This document shows, piece by piece, positions 1 to 7,491 of a DNA stretch of 9,756 nucleotides. Below the pieces are notes generated by a model. It was not told where the DNA came from, made no database searches, and saw only the letters and a program-made list of their open reading frames with translations. Origin of the DNA: Wolbachia sp. (GTDB lineage Bacteria; Pseudomonadota; Alphaproteobacteria; Rickettsiales; Anaplasmataceae); NCBI GenBank assembly GCA_028803175.1, contig JARBCG010000149.1:1-9756 (forward strand), written 5' to 3'. The position numbers and the translations under genes are program-made. How positions within the stretch are numbered: the first letter of the stretch is position 1; each line of letters opens with the position of its first letter.

Positions 1-15
1 TAACATTCTCGTCAT
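1..15 (-). CDS. possible start of a gene leaving the left edge
   Basis: On the minus strand an ATG at 15-13 is followed by the four codons ACG AGA ATG TTA before the window ends. A GGTGA stretch lies about 6 bases before it and could serve as a ribosome binding site. A perfect TATAAT lies about 28 bases upstream at 48-43. Five codons cannot identify a product; the call rests only on the arrangement of -10 box, binding site and ATG. Confidence 0.2.
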
Positions 16-42
16 AGATCACCAATTAATTTTTTAGTACAC

Positions 43-48
43 ATTATA
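43..48 (-). promoter_or_regulatory. candidate -10 box (TATAAT), minus strand
   Basis: The minus strand reads TATAAT here, matching the sigma-70 -10 consensus exactly. No convincing -35 hexamer is found 16-18 bases further upstream, where the sequence is AAACAA-like. It would drive the gene whose first codons may be at 15-1. In AT-rich DNA such hexamers occur by chance. Confidence 0.25.
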
Positions 49-124
49 TCTACCATTGTTTCATATTGTTTAAAGGGTAAAAAGCCCGAAATCTCCTCTG
101 TCTGCCTTGTTGGTTAATCCATAG

Positions 125-451
125 TTGGCGTTAATTGATGAATTTGCCTTTTTTGAACTGGATCCTAATGAGTTAAATGTTAAAATTGAAAAATATGAAG
201 GCAACATGCAAATTCAGGACGCAAAAAATCATGAAATTATGACTAATATACACCAATTGTGCTGGACGATAGCAATTTTGATTTACTGGATTACCTGGCC
301 TATGAGTTGGGTTTTTGAGTTGCTCATACAGTTAAGCTTTTTAACGTTAGACTTTTTTCAAAACTCAATTTCTGCTAGCAATTTTATTGTTGAAGTTTGT
401 CCACGCTCGTCAAATACATTTGAGTGTTTTGTAGTTGCACTTCATAAATAG
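125..451 (+). CDS. weak hypothetical ORF, 108 codons
   Basis: An open frame starts with TTG, has no clear ribosome binding site, and converges on the EVE-domain gene. The first half is acidic and lysine-rich and looks protein-like (EFAFFELDPNELNVKIEKYE). The second half is hydrophobic and aromatic, with a possible membrane stretch around residues 45-75, but could equally be the reading of AT-rich non-coding DNA. I do not recognise a family. It may be the remnant of a longer gene or no gene at all. Nothing else is visible in 1-465 apart from the edge signals noted separately. Confidence 0.22.
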   Translation: MALIDEFAFFELDPNELNVKIEKYEGNMQIQDAKNHEIMTNIHQLCWTIAILIYWITWPMSWVFELLIQLSFLTLDFFQNSISASNFIVEVCPRSSNTFECFVVALHK

Positions 452-465
452 GATTCGAAAGAAGT

Positions 466-861
466 CTATTCACCCATTCTTATTATTTCATACCATTCGA
501 TTTCCGGAACTGAAGACACAGATAAACGCGGTTGCCTTAATATACTCATGTTTTTTAACAGAGGATTTTGTTTTATGTCATATAATGTAACGTGATTATT
601 TAAAGATCTTGAAAATTGTACGTCTATCAATCCGAATTTAGGATCATTAGCATAATAATATTCCTTTAATACCTCAACTATTCCCACTATGGCTTTTTCT
701 TTACCTGTATGGTAAAAAGACGCAAGGTCACCCAGCTTCATAACTTTCATATAATTTTGAGCTTGATAATTGCGCACTCCATCCCATGGTGCAACCTTAT
801 CTTTTTCCATTTCCTGCCATGAATATTCACTTGGTTCTGACTTAAGTAGCCAAAATTGCAT
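466..861 (-). CDS. EVE domain protein (DUF55 family)
   Basis: This 131-residue protein is a single EVE domain, the PUA-like fold of the DUF55/thymocyte nuclear protein 1 family. Family hallmarks visible are the N-terminal FWLLKSEPSEYSW (residues 3-15), the central WDGVRNYQAQNYMK (about 26-39), KLGDLASFYHTG with the GD and FYH pairs, the IVGIVEV strand, and the C-terminal LRQPRLSV before a final tryptophan (EWYEI). Its length is close to that of bacterial single-domain members. The family is linked to recognition of modified bases in nucleic acid; the ligand here is unknown. Its ATG overlaps the ftsZ stop by one base (TAATG), so it is probably translated from the ftsZ mRNA by re-initiation. 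The link with cell division may be only operon structure. It looks intact. Confidence 0.9.
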   Translation of the reverse strand: MQFWLLKSEPSEYSWQEMEKDKVAPWDGVRNYQAQNYMKVMKLGDLASFYHTGKEKAIVGIVEVLKEYYYANDPKFGLIDVQFSRSLNNHVTLYDIKQNPLLKNMSILRQPRLSVSSVPEIEWYEIIRMGE

Positions 862-2072
862 TATTTCTTTCTTCTTAAGTAGGCTGGTATATCATAAATA
901 TTGCTGCCCCACTTAACTTCACCTTCTTGTTCAGCTGTAGCATATTCTTTAGTTTCAGGTGCAGGCACACTTTCATTTTGACTATAAGACCACTTAAATT
1001 TTCCTTTTTCTGAACCTTCATCCTGACTTACAGGCGCAGTTTCTGATTTACTTCGATTAATGCTACTTTTTTCACCATCAATACCAGTTGCGAGAACAGA
1101 AACCCTAACTCTTCCTTCCATTGCATCATCAAAAGTAGCACCAAATATTATATTTGCATTTTCATCCACTTCTTCACGCACTCTGTTTGCTGCAGCGTCG
1201 ACTTCAAATAAAGTCATATCTCCACCACCAGTAATATTAATCAATATTCCTTGCGCACCTTTCATTGATACATTATCAAGTAATGGATTGGATATTGCAG
1301 CTCCTGCGGCGTTGATTGCTCTATCTTCTCCTTCTGCTTCTCCAGTACCAATCATTGCTTTGCCCATCTCGCTCATTACTGTTTCTATATCAGCAAAATC
1401 AAGATTGATGAGCCCTGGCATGACCATCAGGTCGGTTACTCCTCTAATACCGATATGCAATACATTATCAGCGAGCTTAAATGCGTCAGAAAATGTTGTC
1501 TTTTCATTTGCAACTCTAAATAAATTTAGGTTTGGACTAACAATAAGTGTATCTACGTATTTTTGTAACTCTTCAAGACCCAACTCCGCTATTCTCATAC
1601 GACGCACACCTTCGAAGCCAAATGGCTTAGTCACAACTCCAACGGTTAATATCTTCTTTTCTTTTGATGCTTTATCTTTAACTGCAGCTCTCGCTTCTCT
1701 TGCTGCTTTTGTAATTACCGGTGCAGCACCAGTTCCAGTGCCACCGCCCATTCCTGCTGTGATGAAAAGCATATGACTATCTTTTATATGCCCCATAATT
1801 TCATCAATTGATTCTTCTGCTGCGCCTTTTCCAATATCAGGCAACGCACCAGCACCAAGACCTTTAGTCAAGTTGATACCAAGCTGAATTTTTTTATCAC
1901 ACAAAGATTTTTCCAATGCCTGGGCATCTGTATTTGCTACAACAAAATTCACTCCTTGTAAGTTAGATTGGATCATGTTATTCACAGCATTTCCACCTGC
2001 ACCGCCCACCCCCACAACAGTAATCCTTGGGTGCAATATAGGCAGTTCTGGCAAACTAAGACCAATAGACAT
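861..2072 (-). CDS. ftsZ: cell division protein FtsZ
   Basis: This is the tubulin-like GTPase that polymerises into the Z-ring at the division site. At 403 residues it has all main parts: the N-terminal nucleotide-binding [13 protein letters not shown] (21-33), the tubulin signature GGGTGTG (109-115), the T7 synergy loop NLDFADIE (223-230, with D225 and D228 for GTP hydrolysis), a variable linker (about 332-390) and the conserved C-terminal peptide [12 protein letters not shown] (392-403), which in the family binds FtsA/ZipA-type partners. The sequence is of Wolbachia type. The ATG is in the usual family position; the ribosome binding site is weak. Residues 176-184 read LIVSPNLNL where the family has about LIVIPNQNL, so S179 and L182 are unusual, and G257 replaces a usual glutamate in AAEAAI. 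It lies upstream of the EVE gene and overlaps it by one base. Confidence 0.98.
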   Translation of the reverse strand: MSIGLSLPELPILHPRITVVGVGGAGGNAVNNMIQSNLQGVNFVVANTDAQALEKSLCDKKIQLGINLTKGLGAGALPDIGKGAAEESIDEIMGHIKDSHMLFITAGMGGGTGTGAAPVITKAAREARAAVKDKASKEKKILTVGVVTKPFGFEGVRRMRIAELGLEELQKYVDTLIVSPNLNLFRVANEKTTFSDAFKLADNVLHIGIRGVTDLMVMPGLINLDFADIETVMSEMGKAMIGTGEAEGEDRAINAAGAAISNPLLDNVSMKGAQGILINITGGGDMTLFEVDAAANRVREEVDENANIIFGATFDDAMEGRVRVSVLATGIDGEKSSINRSKSETAPVSQDEGSEKGKFKWSYSQNESVPAPETKEYATAEQEGEVKWGSNIYDIPAYLRRKK

Positions 2073-2342
2073 TCAAATTACTCAAATTAGCGGATTCACT
2101 TACAATAAATTACCGCTTTGTTTAACAACATGCAAACACTTTTCACTACTATAGGCTTATAAAAAGCAATAAATAATAATTTTAATTTTTACATAAATAG
2201 CGGAATATGCTTATGGTAGTAGTATTTTCCCAAATTAATATTTTATGACCAAGAAATAAATTACTTAAATTATTACAGAAAGCCAATTTATAGTTGCTAA
2301 AATAATTTTCAATTACTTTTTAAAAAAGAAAACCAAGCAAAA
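2073..2342. other. gene-free AT-rich region upstream of ftsZ
   Basis: About 270 bases without a supportable gene. It should contain the ftsZ promoter. On the minus strand TTGCAT and TAATTT occur at a 17-base spacing roughly 45-70 bases before the ftsZ ATG, but the second hexamer is poor. AGCGG at 2089-2093 and CCGCT at 2113-2117 can pair as a 5-bp stem with an 18-base loop. I see no RNA gene or strong terminator here. Confidence 0.4.
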
Positions 2343-3159
2343 TTAACACATCTCGCCTATTATGTGGTTGCGTATATATAGCTCATTACCCTTGAAAAAA
2401 TACCAGATTTTTGCAAAAGTTGCGATCACTCCAACGCCTTTTAACTCAATATTTGTCCCATATTTTGCCTCATGCCATTGATAAAATCTTCATTTTTTCT
2501 CTGAAATCACTCTACAGATTCTGAGATTTTACCTTCCGCATTTCTCCATGCCATATCTACAACCTAACTGCCATAACCATATGTTTTCTGTTTCTTTTAT
2601 ATATTCGTAAATCTTATTTTCAGCTTTTTGCGCCATATTTTTCAAGTCTTCTTCTGCGCTTTCGCAAATTTGTTCTACCCTATTCATCACTTTTTTACTC
2701 TCATTATCCACATCAATTTTGCTCAGATTCATCTCTTCTTACACCTTATTTTTTCTCGCTTACACCTCTCTGCTTGCCCGCTTCATCGAGTCCAGCGCTC
2801 TTTCTCTTGCATATAAATTTCGTCCTCATAAGACATTTCTTCGGATATTTTCTTATCACCTTCATCTACTCCCACGCTTCCTCTTCCACTATCCTGTTTT
2901 TTTCTGTTCAAATTAAAATAATTCTGCTGACGCAGAGAATTACTTGCTGAATTTTGTGCATTTTAAGCTGAATCTTCTGCTTTTTCAGCAAAATTTTGCA
3001 CTAAACCTTTGGCAGTTTCTGCCTGGTCTTTTGCAATCTACTCAGCTTTTAGAGCTTTTCTTATAAGAGGATTAAATTTATCACTATCCTGATTTTACAA
3101 GTACCTTCTTTTATTGCTTGTATAAACTGATCACTATTTGTTAAGGCATCCGAAACATC

Positions 3160-3291
3160 TTGAGGATTTGTGTCTTCCACTGGAGCACCTGGAAGTCCTA
3201 TTGGACCTTTCTCCCCCTCTACCATTTGGTCCTCTTGCATTTTTAAGATCATCTCTTAACTTTTCTGCAATAGCGTCCTGTAAAACCACAT
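3160..3291 (-). repeat. repeat unit copy 2 (VLQDA...Gly-X-Y...NPQD)
   Basis: This is the second copy in the collagen-like pseudogene. It reads VVLQDAIAEKLRDD, then GPNGRG followed by GEKGPIGLPGAP, then EDTNPQDV. A frame change in the G-run near 3205 divides the Gly-X-Y block; restoring the frame joins both halves in triplet register. Its match to copy 1 is at the level of block order and key residues. Confidence 0.6.
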
Positions 3292-3764
3292 CTACTGCAA
3301 CTTGTTTAGATATTATACTGCCTTAATCTGCATTAAGCACTGTTCTTCCTAGCTCAGTTGCCTTAATTTAAAAAAAATGATCAACAATGCATTAGGTAAT
3401 GGTATTTGCTGCACCTTGCGTTATTTTGGATTCTTTTAACAAAAACTCAGCTAACTTTTCCATATTTACTTTTTTTTCTACCACTCTCAAAGCAGTGTCA
3501 CGTCTATCCAAACCACTATGTATGAAAAATATTTAGCTAGTTCCAAATCACTTGCTTTCCTTCTTATAAAATCATTAGCATCGCTTTGACTGACGTTATT
3601 CTGATTAAAAAACAACTCATCAAGCTTGTGTGAAAACTCTGCATATTTACCAAAGGAATTAGGACTTTTTATTGTATTTACAGTATCTCCCGCGATCTTT
3701 TTTGCTTCTTCTGCTGTTAGCTTATCCACTACTCCTTCAGCGAATTTTTCTGAATCAACTTTAT

Positions 3765-3930
3765 TTACAAGATCCTGTGGATTAACGTTAATTTGACCAA
3801 CAACTTGTGTTGTAAGATTGTGACCACTGCTACTCCTGGGGCACCAGGATCACATTTTGGACCATTTGCGTCTCCAGTGTTTTTTCTTAACTCTGCTGCA
3901 GCAGCATCCTGCAAAACTTTCTGTTCTGTA
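3765..3930 (-). repeat. repeat unit copy 1 (VLQDA...Gly-X-Y...NPQD)
   Basis: Within the collagen-like pseudogene, this stretch encodes VLQDAAAAELRK, a short Gly-X-Y-like stretch ending DPGAPG and, after a one-base frame change near 3820, VGQINVNPQDLVNKV. The same order of blocks recurs at about 3160-3291, so these are two diverged copies of one internal repeat. A further trace, VGQIN, can be read near 4440 at the 5' end. Confidence 0.6.
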
Positions 3931-4166
3931 ACTTTCGTTTTTAGTGTATCTAAGTTAGAACCGGTAACAAGTTTTGTCGCAACTACTGCAGGATCTGCAT
4001 CTTGTCCTGCTGGACCTCGCTCACCTTTAACTAATGCTTCCAAACTATCATTTCTTTTAACAAGCTCTCCAAAGAATTGATAATGCTAAAAACGCCAACT
4101 ATGGGCTAGAAGAGAGCAAAAAGGTCAGGCGAATATGGTAAACTCCAATATTGTAAAAAAAACTAA

Positions 4167-4262
4167 GGAGGTAACCTAGAAAAAAAGAATAGCATAGAAT
4201 TATTTTGCTTTGTAGATGGTTTTTGCGAAATAGTAGATGAAAAATGTGCAGACAAATATAAG
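4167..4262 (+). mobile_element. possible IS982-family transposase N-terminal fragment
   Basis: On the plus strand, inside the minus-strand collagen-like pseudogene, about 30 codons read NSIELFCFVDGFCEIVDEK. This resembles the N-terminus of IS982-family transposases, which begin with an ELFCFVDDFC-like segment. A strong AAGGAGG at 4164-4170 lies just upstream, where a start codon would be expected, but the sequence reads CTAG rather than an ATG. The minus-strand pseudogene frame is readable on both sides (KLRDAYREQAY above 4262, FFGELVKRND below 4080) and loses sense in between, as expected for an insertion remnant. The catalytic part is absent. Recognition is from memory of the family and moderately sure. 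Confidence 0.45.
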
Positions 4263-4464
4263 CTTGTTCCCTATATGCATCTCTTAACTTACTTTGTGCT
4301 ACGTTGTATTGTTTTCTAGTACTATTAATAGTATCTATTGTTGCTTTCTCTTTAGGAATAGTGAATTTTTTGCTTTTTTCTGTAATTCTTTTAAAAAGAT
4401 TTTTAAGACTTTTCCATTCAACCACAGCTATATCATTAATTTGACCTACTTATGATATTATAAT

Positions 4465-4498
4465 ATAAATATATCAATATTTGATTTGATATATTTAT
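4465..4498. repeat. 13-bp perfect AT-rich inverted repeat
   Basis: Positions 4465-4477 (ATAAATATATCAA) are the exact reverse complement of 4486-4498, with an 8-base loop at 4478-4485. The arms are almost pure A/T and lie about 90 bases upstream of ubiD, at the 5' limit of the collagen-like pseudogene. There is no T-run typical of a rho-independent terminator. It could be an operator-like dyad, a weak bidirectional terminator or a relic of an insertion end. Confidence 0.6.
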
Positions 4499-4590
4499 TA
4501 AAAATTTAAGAGTTATAGGAAAAATGATGAAAACTATATAAGGAAAGTAAAAAACCAGGTATAAAGTTGAAGTTGTTTAAATGAAAGGAT

Positions 4591-6078
4591 ATGTACAATA
4601 ATTTACACGACTTCATTAAAATTTTAGAAGAAAAAAAAGGTCTGATTAGAATAGAAGAAGAAGTATCAACGATACTGGAGATGACAGAAATTCACCGTAG
4701 AGTGTTATCAAAAAAAGGGCCAGCTATAATCTTTGAAAATGTTATCACAGAAAATGGCAAGAACCCTATGCCAGTTCTAGTGAATTTATTTGGCACTATT
4801 GATAGGATCACATTGGGACTGAATATAAATCCCGGTGAATTGAGAAATCTTGGTAAGCTTCTAGCATTTTTAAAATCTCCTGAACCACCAAAAAATTTTA
4901 AGGATGCAGTAAAAATGTTTCCGTTATTGAAGGTAGTGTTGTCAATGCGAAACAAGGTAGTAAGAAAAGCTCCATGTCAGGAGGTGATATTAAAGGGAGA
5001 TGAAGTAGATTTGAGTATTCTCCCTATTCAAACATGCTGGCCAAATGAACCAGCGCCACTGATAACTTGGCCAATTGTGGTAACTAAAGGGCCAACTGAT
5101 AATAGGCAAGATAATTTCAACCTTGGAATATATCGAATGCAGGTCATAAATAAAAAAACGACACTGATGCGCTGGCTTACACACAGGGGTGGTGCAAGTC
5201 ACTACAAACGTTGGAAGGAAGAAGGCAGGGATATGAAATTTCCTGCAGCTGTTGTGATCGGTATCGATCCTGCAACGATTATTGCTGCTGTGACTCCAGT
5301 GCCAGAAACACTGTCGGAATATCAATTTGCTGGGTTACTGCGTAAAAAACCTCTTGAGCTTGTGAATTGTAAAACTGTTCCACTTCAGGTGCCAGCTCAT
5401 GCTGAGATTGTTTTAGAAGGATATGTGAGCTTAGATAAATATCAGTATGAAGGTCCATACGGAGATCACACTGGCTACTATAATTCTGTTGAGCAATTTC
5501 CAAAATTTAGCATTACTGCAATCACTATGCGTAAAAATCCAATTTATCTTAGCACATTTACTGGTAAACCACCAGATGAACCATCGATTCTCGGTGAAGC
5601 ATTAAATGAAATTTTTGTTCCACTTCTTGTCAATCAATTTCCAGAAATAGTAGATTTTTATCTACCTACAGAAGGTTGTTCATACAGAATAGCGGTTGTA
5701 TCAATAAAAAAATCCTATCCAGGGCATGCAAAAAGAATTATTATGGGCATACTTTCTTTTCTCAAACAGTTTTTATACACAAAATTTGTAATAGTTGTTG
5801 ATGATGATATAAACATACGTGATTGGAAAGAAGTTATGTGGGCAATATCAACGAGGATGGACCCTGCACGTGACATAATCACAATAGAGAATGCTCCGAT
5901 TGATTACTTAGATTTTTCATCTCCTGAAAGTGGGATTGGAAGTAAAATTGGTTTTGATGCAACAAACAAAGTTCCACCTGAAACAAATAGAGAATGGGGA
6001 AAAAAGATTGAAATGAGTGAAGAAATAGTGAAAAGAGTTACCAAAAAATGGAGGAAATACGGATTGACAGATGATTAA
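4591..6078 (+). CDS. ubiD: UbiD, 3-octaprenyl-4-hydroxybenzoate decarboxylase
   Basis: The enzyme removes the carboxylate from the polyprenyl-hydroxybenzoate ring in ubiquinone synthesis, using prenylated FMN supplied by UbiX. At 495 residues it matches the usual length (about 497 in E. coli) and aligns throughout from memory. Conserved blocks are the N-terminal [13 protein letters not shown] (2-14), NLGIYRMQ (177-184), [11 protein letters not shown] (194-204), [19 protein letters not shown] (226-244), [11 protein letters not shown] (287-297, carrying the catalytic acids), [17 protein letters not shown] (324-340), [16 protein letters not shown] (351-366), GHAKR (378-382) and TRMDPARD (421-428). 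The ATG at 4591 is the first possible start, because an in-frame TGA lies at 4582-4584. AAAGG sits only two bases before the ATG, an unusually short spacing. The gene looks intact and stands alone, between two pseudogenes. Confidence 0.97.
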   Translation: MYNNLHDFIKILEEKKGLIRIEEEVSTILEMTEIHRRVLSKKGPAIIFENVITENGKNPMPVLVNLFGTIDRITLGLNINPGELRNLGKLLAFLKSPEPPKNFKDAVKMFPLLKVVLSMRNKVVRKAPCQEVILKGDEVDLSILPIQTCWPNEPAPLITWPIVVTKGPTDNRQDNFNLGIYRMQVINKKTTLMRWLTHRGGASHYKRWKEEGRDMKFPAAVVIGIDPATIIAAVTPVPETLSEYQFAGLLRKKPLELVNCKTVPLQVPAHAEIVLEGYVSLDKYQYEGPYGDHTGYYNSVEQFPKFSITAITMRKNPIYLSTFTGKPPDEPSILGEALNEIFVPLLVNQFPEIVDFYLPTEGCSYRIAVVSIKKSYPGHAKRIIMGILSFLKQFLYTKFVIVVDDDINIRDWKEVMWAISTRMDPARDIITIENAPIDYLDFSSPESGIGSKIGFDATNKVPPETNREWGKKIEMSEEIVKRVTKKWRKYGLTDD

Positions 6079-6118
6079 GCTATAATGTAGCCTATCACCA
6101 CTTTAAAGAAGAAACACA

Positions 6119-6150
6119 ATATTAGACCCATCTTGTAGATAGTCTAATAT
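6119..6150 (+). terminator. possible weak terminator hairpin after ubiD
   Basis: ATATTAGAC at 6119-6127 and GTCTAATAT at 6142-6150 form a perfect 9-bp stem with a 14-base loop, about 40 bases after the ubiD stop. It is AT-rich and followed by ATTTAAGC rather than a clean T-run, so termination would be weak. It could equally be an operator-like dyad in front of the PLD-like pseudogene. Confidence 0.35.
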
Positions 6151-6164
6151 ATTTAAGCTTGGTT

Positions 6165-6692
6165 ATGAAGCTTTTGTGCTTTTTATTTTTATTAATGTGT
6201 TTTTCTCTATATTACTATGCGAGCTTTATATTTCTTCCTGTCCAAAAGCTACGATCTGCTTCTCGCTGAAGAAGATTGCACTGCACCGATAATCAATGTT
6301 ATAGATCAGTCTAAAGAATCTATCTTAGTTCAAGAGTATACATTCACTCTTGGAACAGTTACAAAATCTTTGATTAACGCTAAGGAACGTGGGGCTGACG
6401 TTAAAGTCATTTTAGATAAATCACGACTTCACTCAAAATATAGCATTATGGATGAATTTTTTTCAGTGAAATACTGATTTGGATTGATAATAAACCAAAA
6501 ATTGCTCGTAATAAGATAATAATTATTGATAATCAAAAAGTTATCGCAGGGTCATTTAATCTTAGTAAGACAGCTGAAAAAAGCAATGCCGAAAACTTAC
6601 TAATTACTAAGGATTATCCTGAATTAATTGAGCAATATGTAAAAAATTGGGAGACGCGAAAGTCACAATCTTACAAATATAACCCTGAATAA
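6165..6692 (+). pseudogene. phospholipase D-like (HKD family) pseudogene
   Basis: Three frames join into one PLD-superfamily protein of about 175 residues. The frame from the ATG at 6165 gives a signal-peptide-like start (MKLLCFLFLLMCFSLYYYAS). A change near 6230 leads to SCPKATICFS; a one-base loss near 6266 leads to EEDCTAPIINVIDQSKESIL and on to GADVKVILDKS. A one-base slip in the seven-T run 6457-6463 then leads to SEILIWIDNKPKIARNK, followed by IIIIDNQKVIAGSFNLSKTA and a stop at 6690-6692. This is the layout of small secreted single-HKD nuclease/phospholipase proteins (motif HxKx4D...GSxN). The motif reads R-N-K-IIII-D...GSFN, so the catalytic histidine has become arginine (CGT at 6507-6509). 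The gene is therefore doubly disabled unless the frame changes are sequencing errors. An ATG at 6217 opens part of the frame but is internal and would lack the signal peptide and the HKD motif. Confidence 0.85.
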
Positions 6693-6702
6693 TTGGAGGC
6701 TT

Positions 6703-6717
6703 TTACCTAAAAGGTAA
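6703..6717. repeat. short hairpin downstream of the PLD-like pseudogene
   Basis: TTACCT at 6703-6708 and AGGTAA at 6712-6717 form a 6-bp perfect stem with an AAA loop, just after the last codon of the PLD-like remnant. It lacks a G/C-rich stem or T-run, so its role as a terminator is doubtful. Confidence 0.3.
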
Positions 6718-6736
6718 TAAGGAATGAATTTTTAAA

Positions 6737-6765
6737 TTGATTTATAAAGTTATTATCAATATAAT
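6737..6765 (+). promoter_or_regulatory. sigma-70 type promoter for the 185-codon gene
   Basis: TTGATT (6737-6742) and a perfect TATAAT (6760-6765) are separated by exactly 17 bases. Transcription would begin near 6772, leaving a leader of about 25 bases before the ATG at 6797. This is the best-formed promoter in the window and suggests that the following unrecognised gene is expressed on its own. Confidence 0.6.
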
Positions 6766-6796
6766 TCATTTGACTAATAAAGTACCTGTGTAAGTA

Positions 6797-7354
6797 ATGG
6801 ACAGTATTGATTATAATAATAATAATACTATTAGTAATTACATTACAATACACGATTTTTTTCAAAATTATGGGGTAGGCGATTATAAAGTGCATTGTAA
6901 TTACGGTGGTGTACCATATGCTACTGAAGGGAACATACATGCTGGTGATAGATTTTGGAGTAGCAATTTTATAGACTCACATTTTGGTAGAGAGATTAAA
7001 CTATATCCTCAAAGTGAACTTTTAGCTAAGGAATATGCTGGGAATAAACTGCCGGTTTCAATATCGCTGGATGATGATACAATAAAAATAATAGAATGTC
7101 AGAAAAAAACGAAATTTGTAGGGATAGGAAGAGAATTAGGTGATTTTGTATATGACAAACAAAAGCGTGTAAAGTGCTATGCAACAAAGCTTTCATATGA
7201 TGATTTTCATGTTTATAAAAATGATAAATTTTTAACATTCAATATTGAACATCATGTTCCAATGGATTTAAATTACAATTTGAATATGACATTTACAAAG
7301 ATTAATGATGATCAACCAGGTTTTTGGCAAAAGTTTAAAAATATGTTTTCGTAA
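6797..7354 (+). CDS. hypothetical protein, 185 residues
   Basis: I do not recognise the family. The protein has a polar, asparagine-rich start (IDYNNNNTISNY), no signal peptide and no membrane segment, and looks soluble. Mixed charged and aromatic stretches alternate in a way that suggests a beta-rich fold (for example PVSISLDDDTIKIIE around 85-100 and KFLTFNIEHHVPMDLNYNLN around 145-164). It ends with a basic aromatic tail, FWQKFKNMFS. No catalytic motif stands out. An in-frame TAA at 6791-6793 rules out an earlier start. No clear Shine-Dalgarno precedes the ATG, though a good promoter does (6737-6765). Uninterrupted length between two eroded regions argues that it is maintained. It could be a lineage-specific protein of unknown role. 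Confidence 0.7.
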   Translation: MDSIDYNNNNTISNYITIHDFFQNYGVGDYKVHCNYGGVPYATEGNIHAGDRFWSSNFIDSHFGREIKLYPQSELLAKEYAGNKLPVSISLDDDTIKIIECQKKTKFVGIGRELGDFVYDKQKRVKCYATKLSYDDFHVYKNDKFLTFNIEHHVPMDLNYNLNMTFTKINDDQPGFWQKFKNMFS

Positions 7355-7394
7355 GCTGATTTATGTAAAAATTTCCGGTTATAAATCGAATACA

Positions 7395-7410
7395 ACCAGC
7401 TAAAGCTGGT
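7395..7410 (-). repeat. subterminal hairpin of an IS200/IS605-type element
   Basis: ACCAGC (7395-7400) and GCTGGT (7405-7410) form a 6-bp stem with a TAAA loop. IS200/IS605 elements have no terminal inverted repeats; their ends carry short hairpins recognised by TnpA. This one lies about 80 bases beyond the tnpA stop, where the right-end hairpin is expected, so it probably marks the right end of the remnant. Confidence 0.55.
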
Positions 7411-7491
7411 GGTTAAAGAAAACGCATGTAAAGCAGATTATGAGTTTAAAAACTCGATGTTAAAATCATTAGAATGGCTATGAAAACTTCC

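Larger units (their letters stand above)
2343..4440 (-). pseudogene. decayed collagen-like repeat protein gene
   Basis: Reading the minus strand across frame changes gives nearly continuous protein over about 2.1 kb, so the short ORFs here are pieces of one gene. From the 5' end: a basic stretch with SLKNLFKRITEKSKKF (4425 down), a collagen-like block GERGPAGQDADP (about 4020), VLQDAAAAELR then GPKCDPGAPG (about 3920-3830), NPQDLVNKVDSEKFAEG (about 3785-3735), KLTAEEAKKIAGDTV, a second unit VVLQDAIAEKLRDD then GEKGPIGLPGAP and NPQDV (about 3290-3160), and an Ala/Glu-rich coiled-coil-like tail (AKDQAETAKGLVQNFAEKAE near 3030-2970). Stops interrupt the frame at 3392-3394, 3323-3325, 3038-3040, 2963-2965, 2760-2762, 2739-2741 and 2507-2509; several fit a CAA/CAG to TAA/TAG change. 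Frame changes lie near 3820, 3205, 3090 and 2563. The exact ends are uncertain: the last frames stop at 2360 or 2343, and the 5' end may be lost. Function unknown; collagen-like bacterial proteins are often surface or structural proteins. Confidence 0.82.

Noticed and set aside
119..132. 14-base match (CCATAGTTGGCGTT) to the reverse complement of 4091-4104
   Set aside because: Similarity stops sharply at both ends, and one 14-base match in a window this long is not far from chance. It could be an IS-end trace, but there is no further support.
441..475. Possible terminator downstream of the EVE gene (AATAG/CTATT arms)
   Set aside because: The stem is only 5 bp with a weak wobble extension and no T-run on the minus strand.
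1060..1776. 238-codon plus-strand open frame opposite ftsZ
   Set aside because: It lies antisense to well-supported ftsZ codons and its Ser/Pro/Ile-rich translation is the usual shadow of that gene.
2628..2916. Plus-strand ORFs of 62-65 codons at 2628-2816 and 2719-2916
   Set aside because: They are Phe/Leu-rich shadows of the coiled-coil coding on the opposite strand of the pseudogene.
4692..5503. Minus-strand open frames of 74-111 codons inside ubiD
   Set aside because: They are fully antisense to conserved ubiD blocks and show no protein-like features of their own.
6064..6086. Perfect TTGACA (6064-6069) and perfect TATAAT (6081-6086) at the end of ubiD
   Set aside because: Only 11 bases separate them, too short for sigma-70, and the first hexamer is inside ubiD codons. 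The TATAAT alone might still be a -10 box.
6217..6477. 86-codon ORF taken as a complete small protein
   Set aside because: It is the middle of the frame-shifted PLD-like gene; the signal peptide lies upstream in another frame and the HKD motif downstream in a third.
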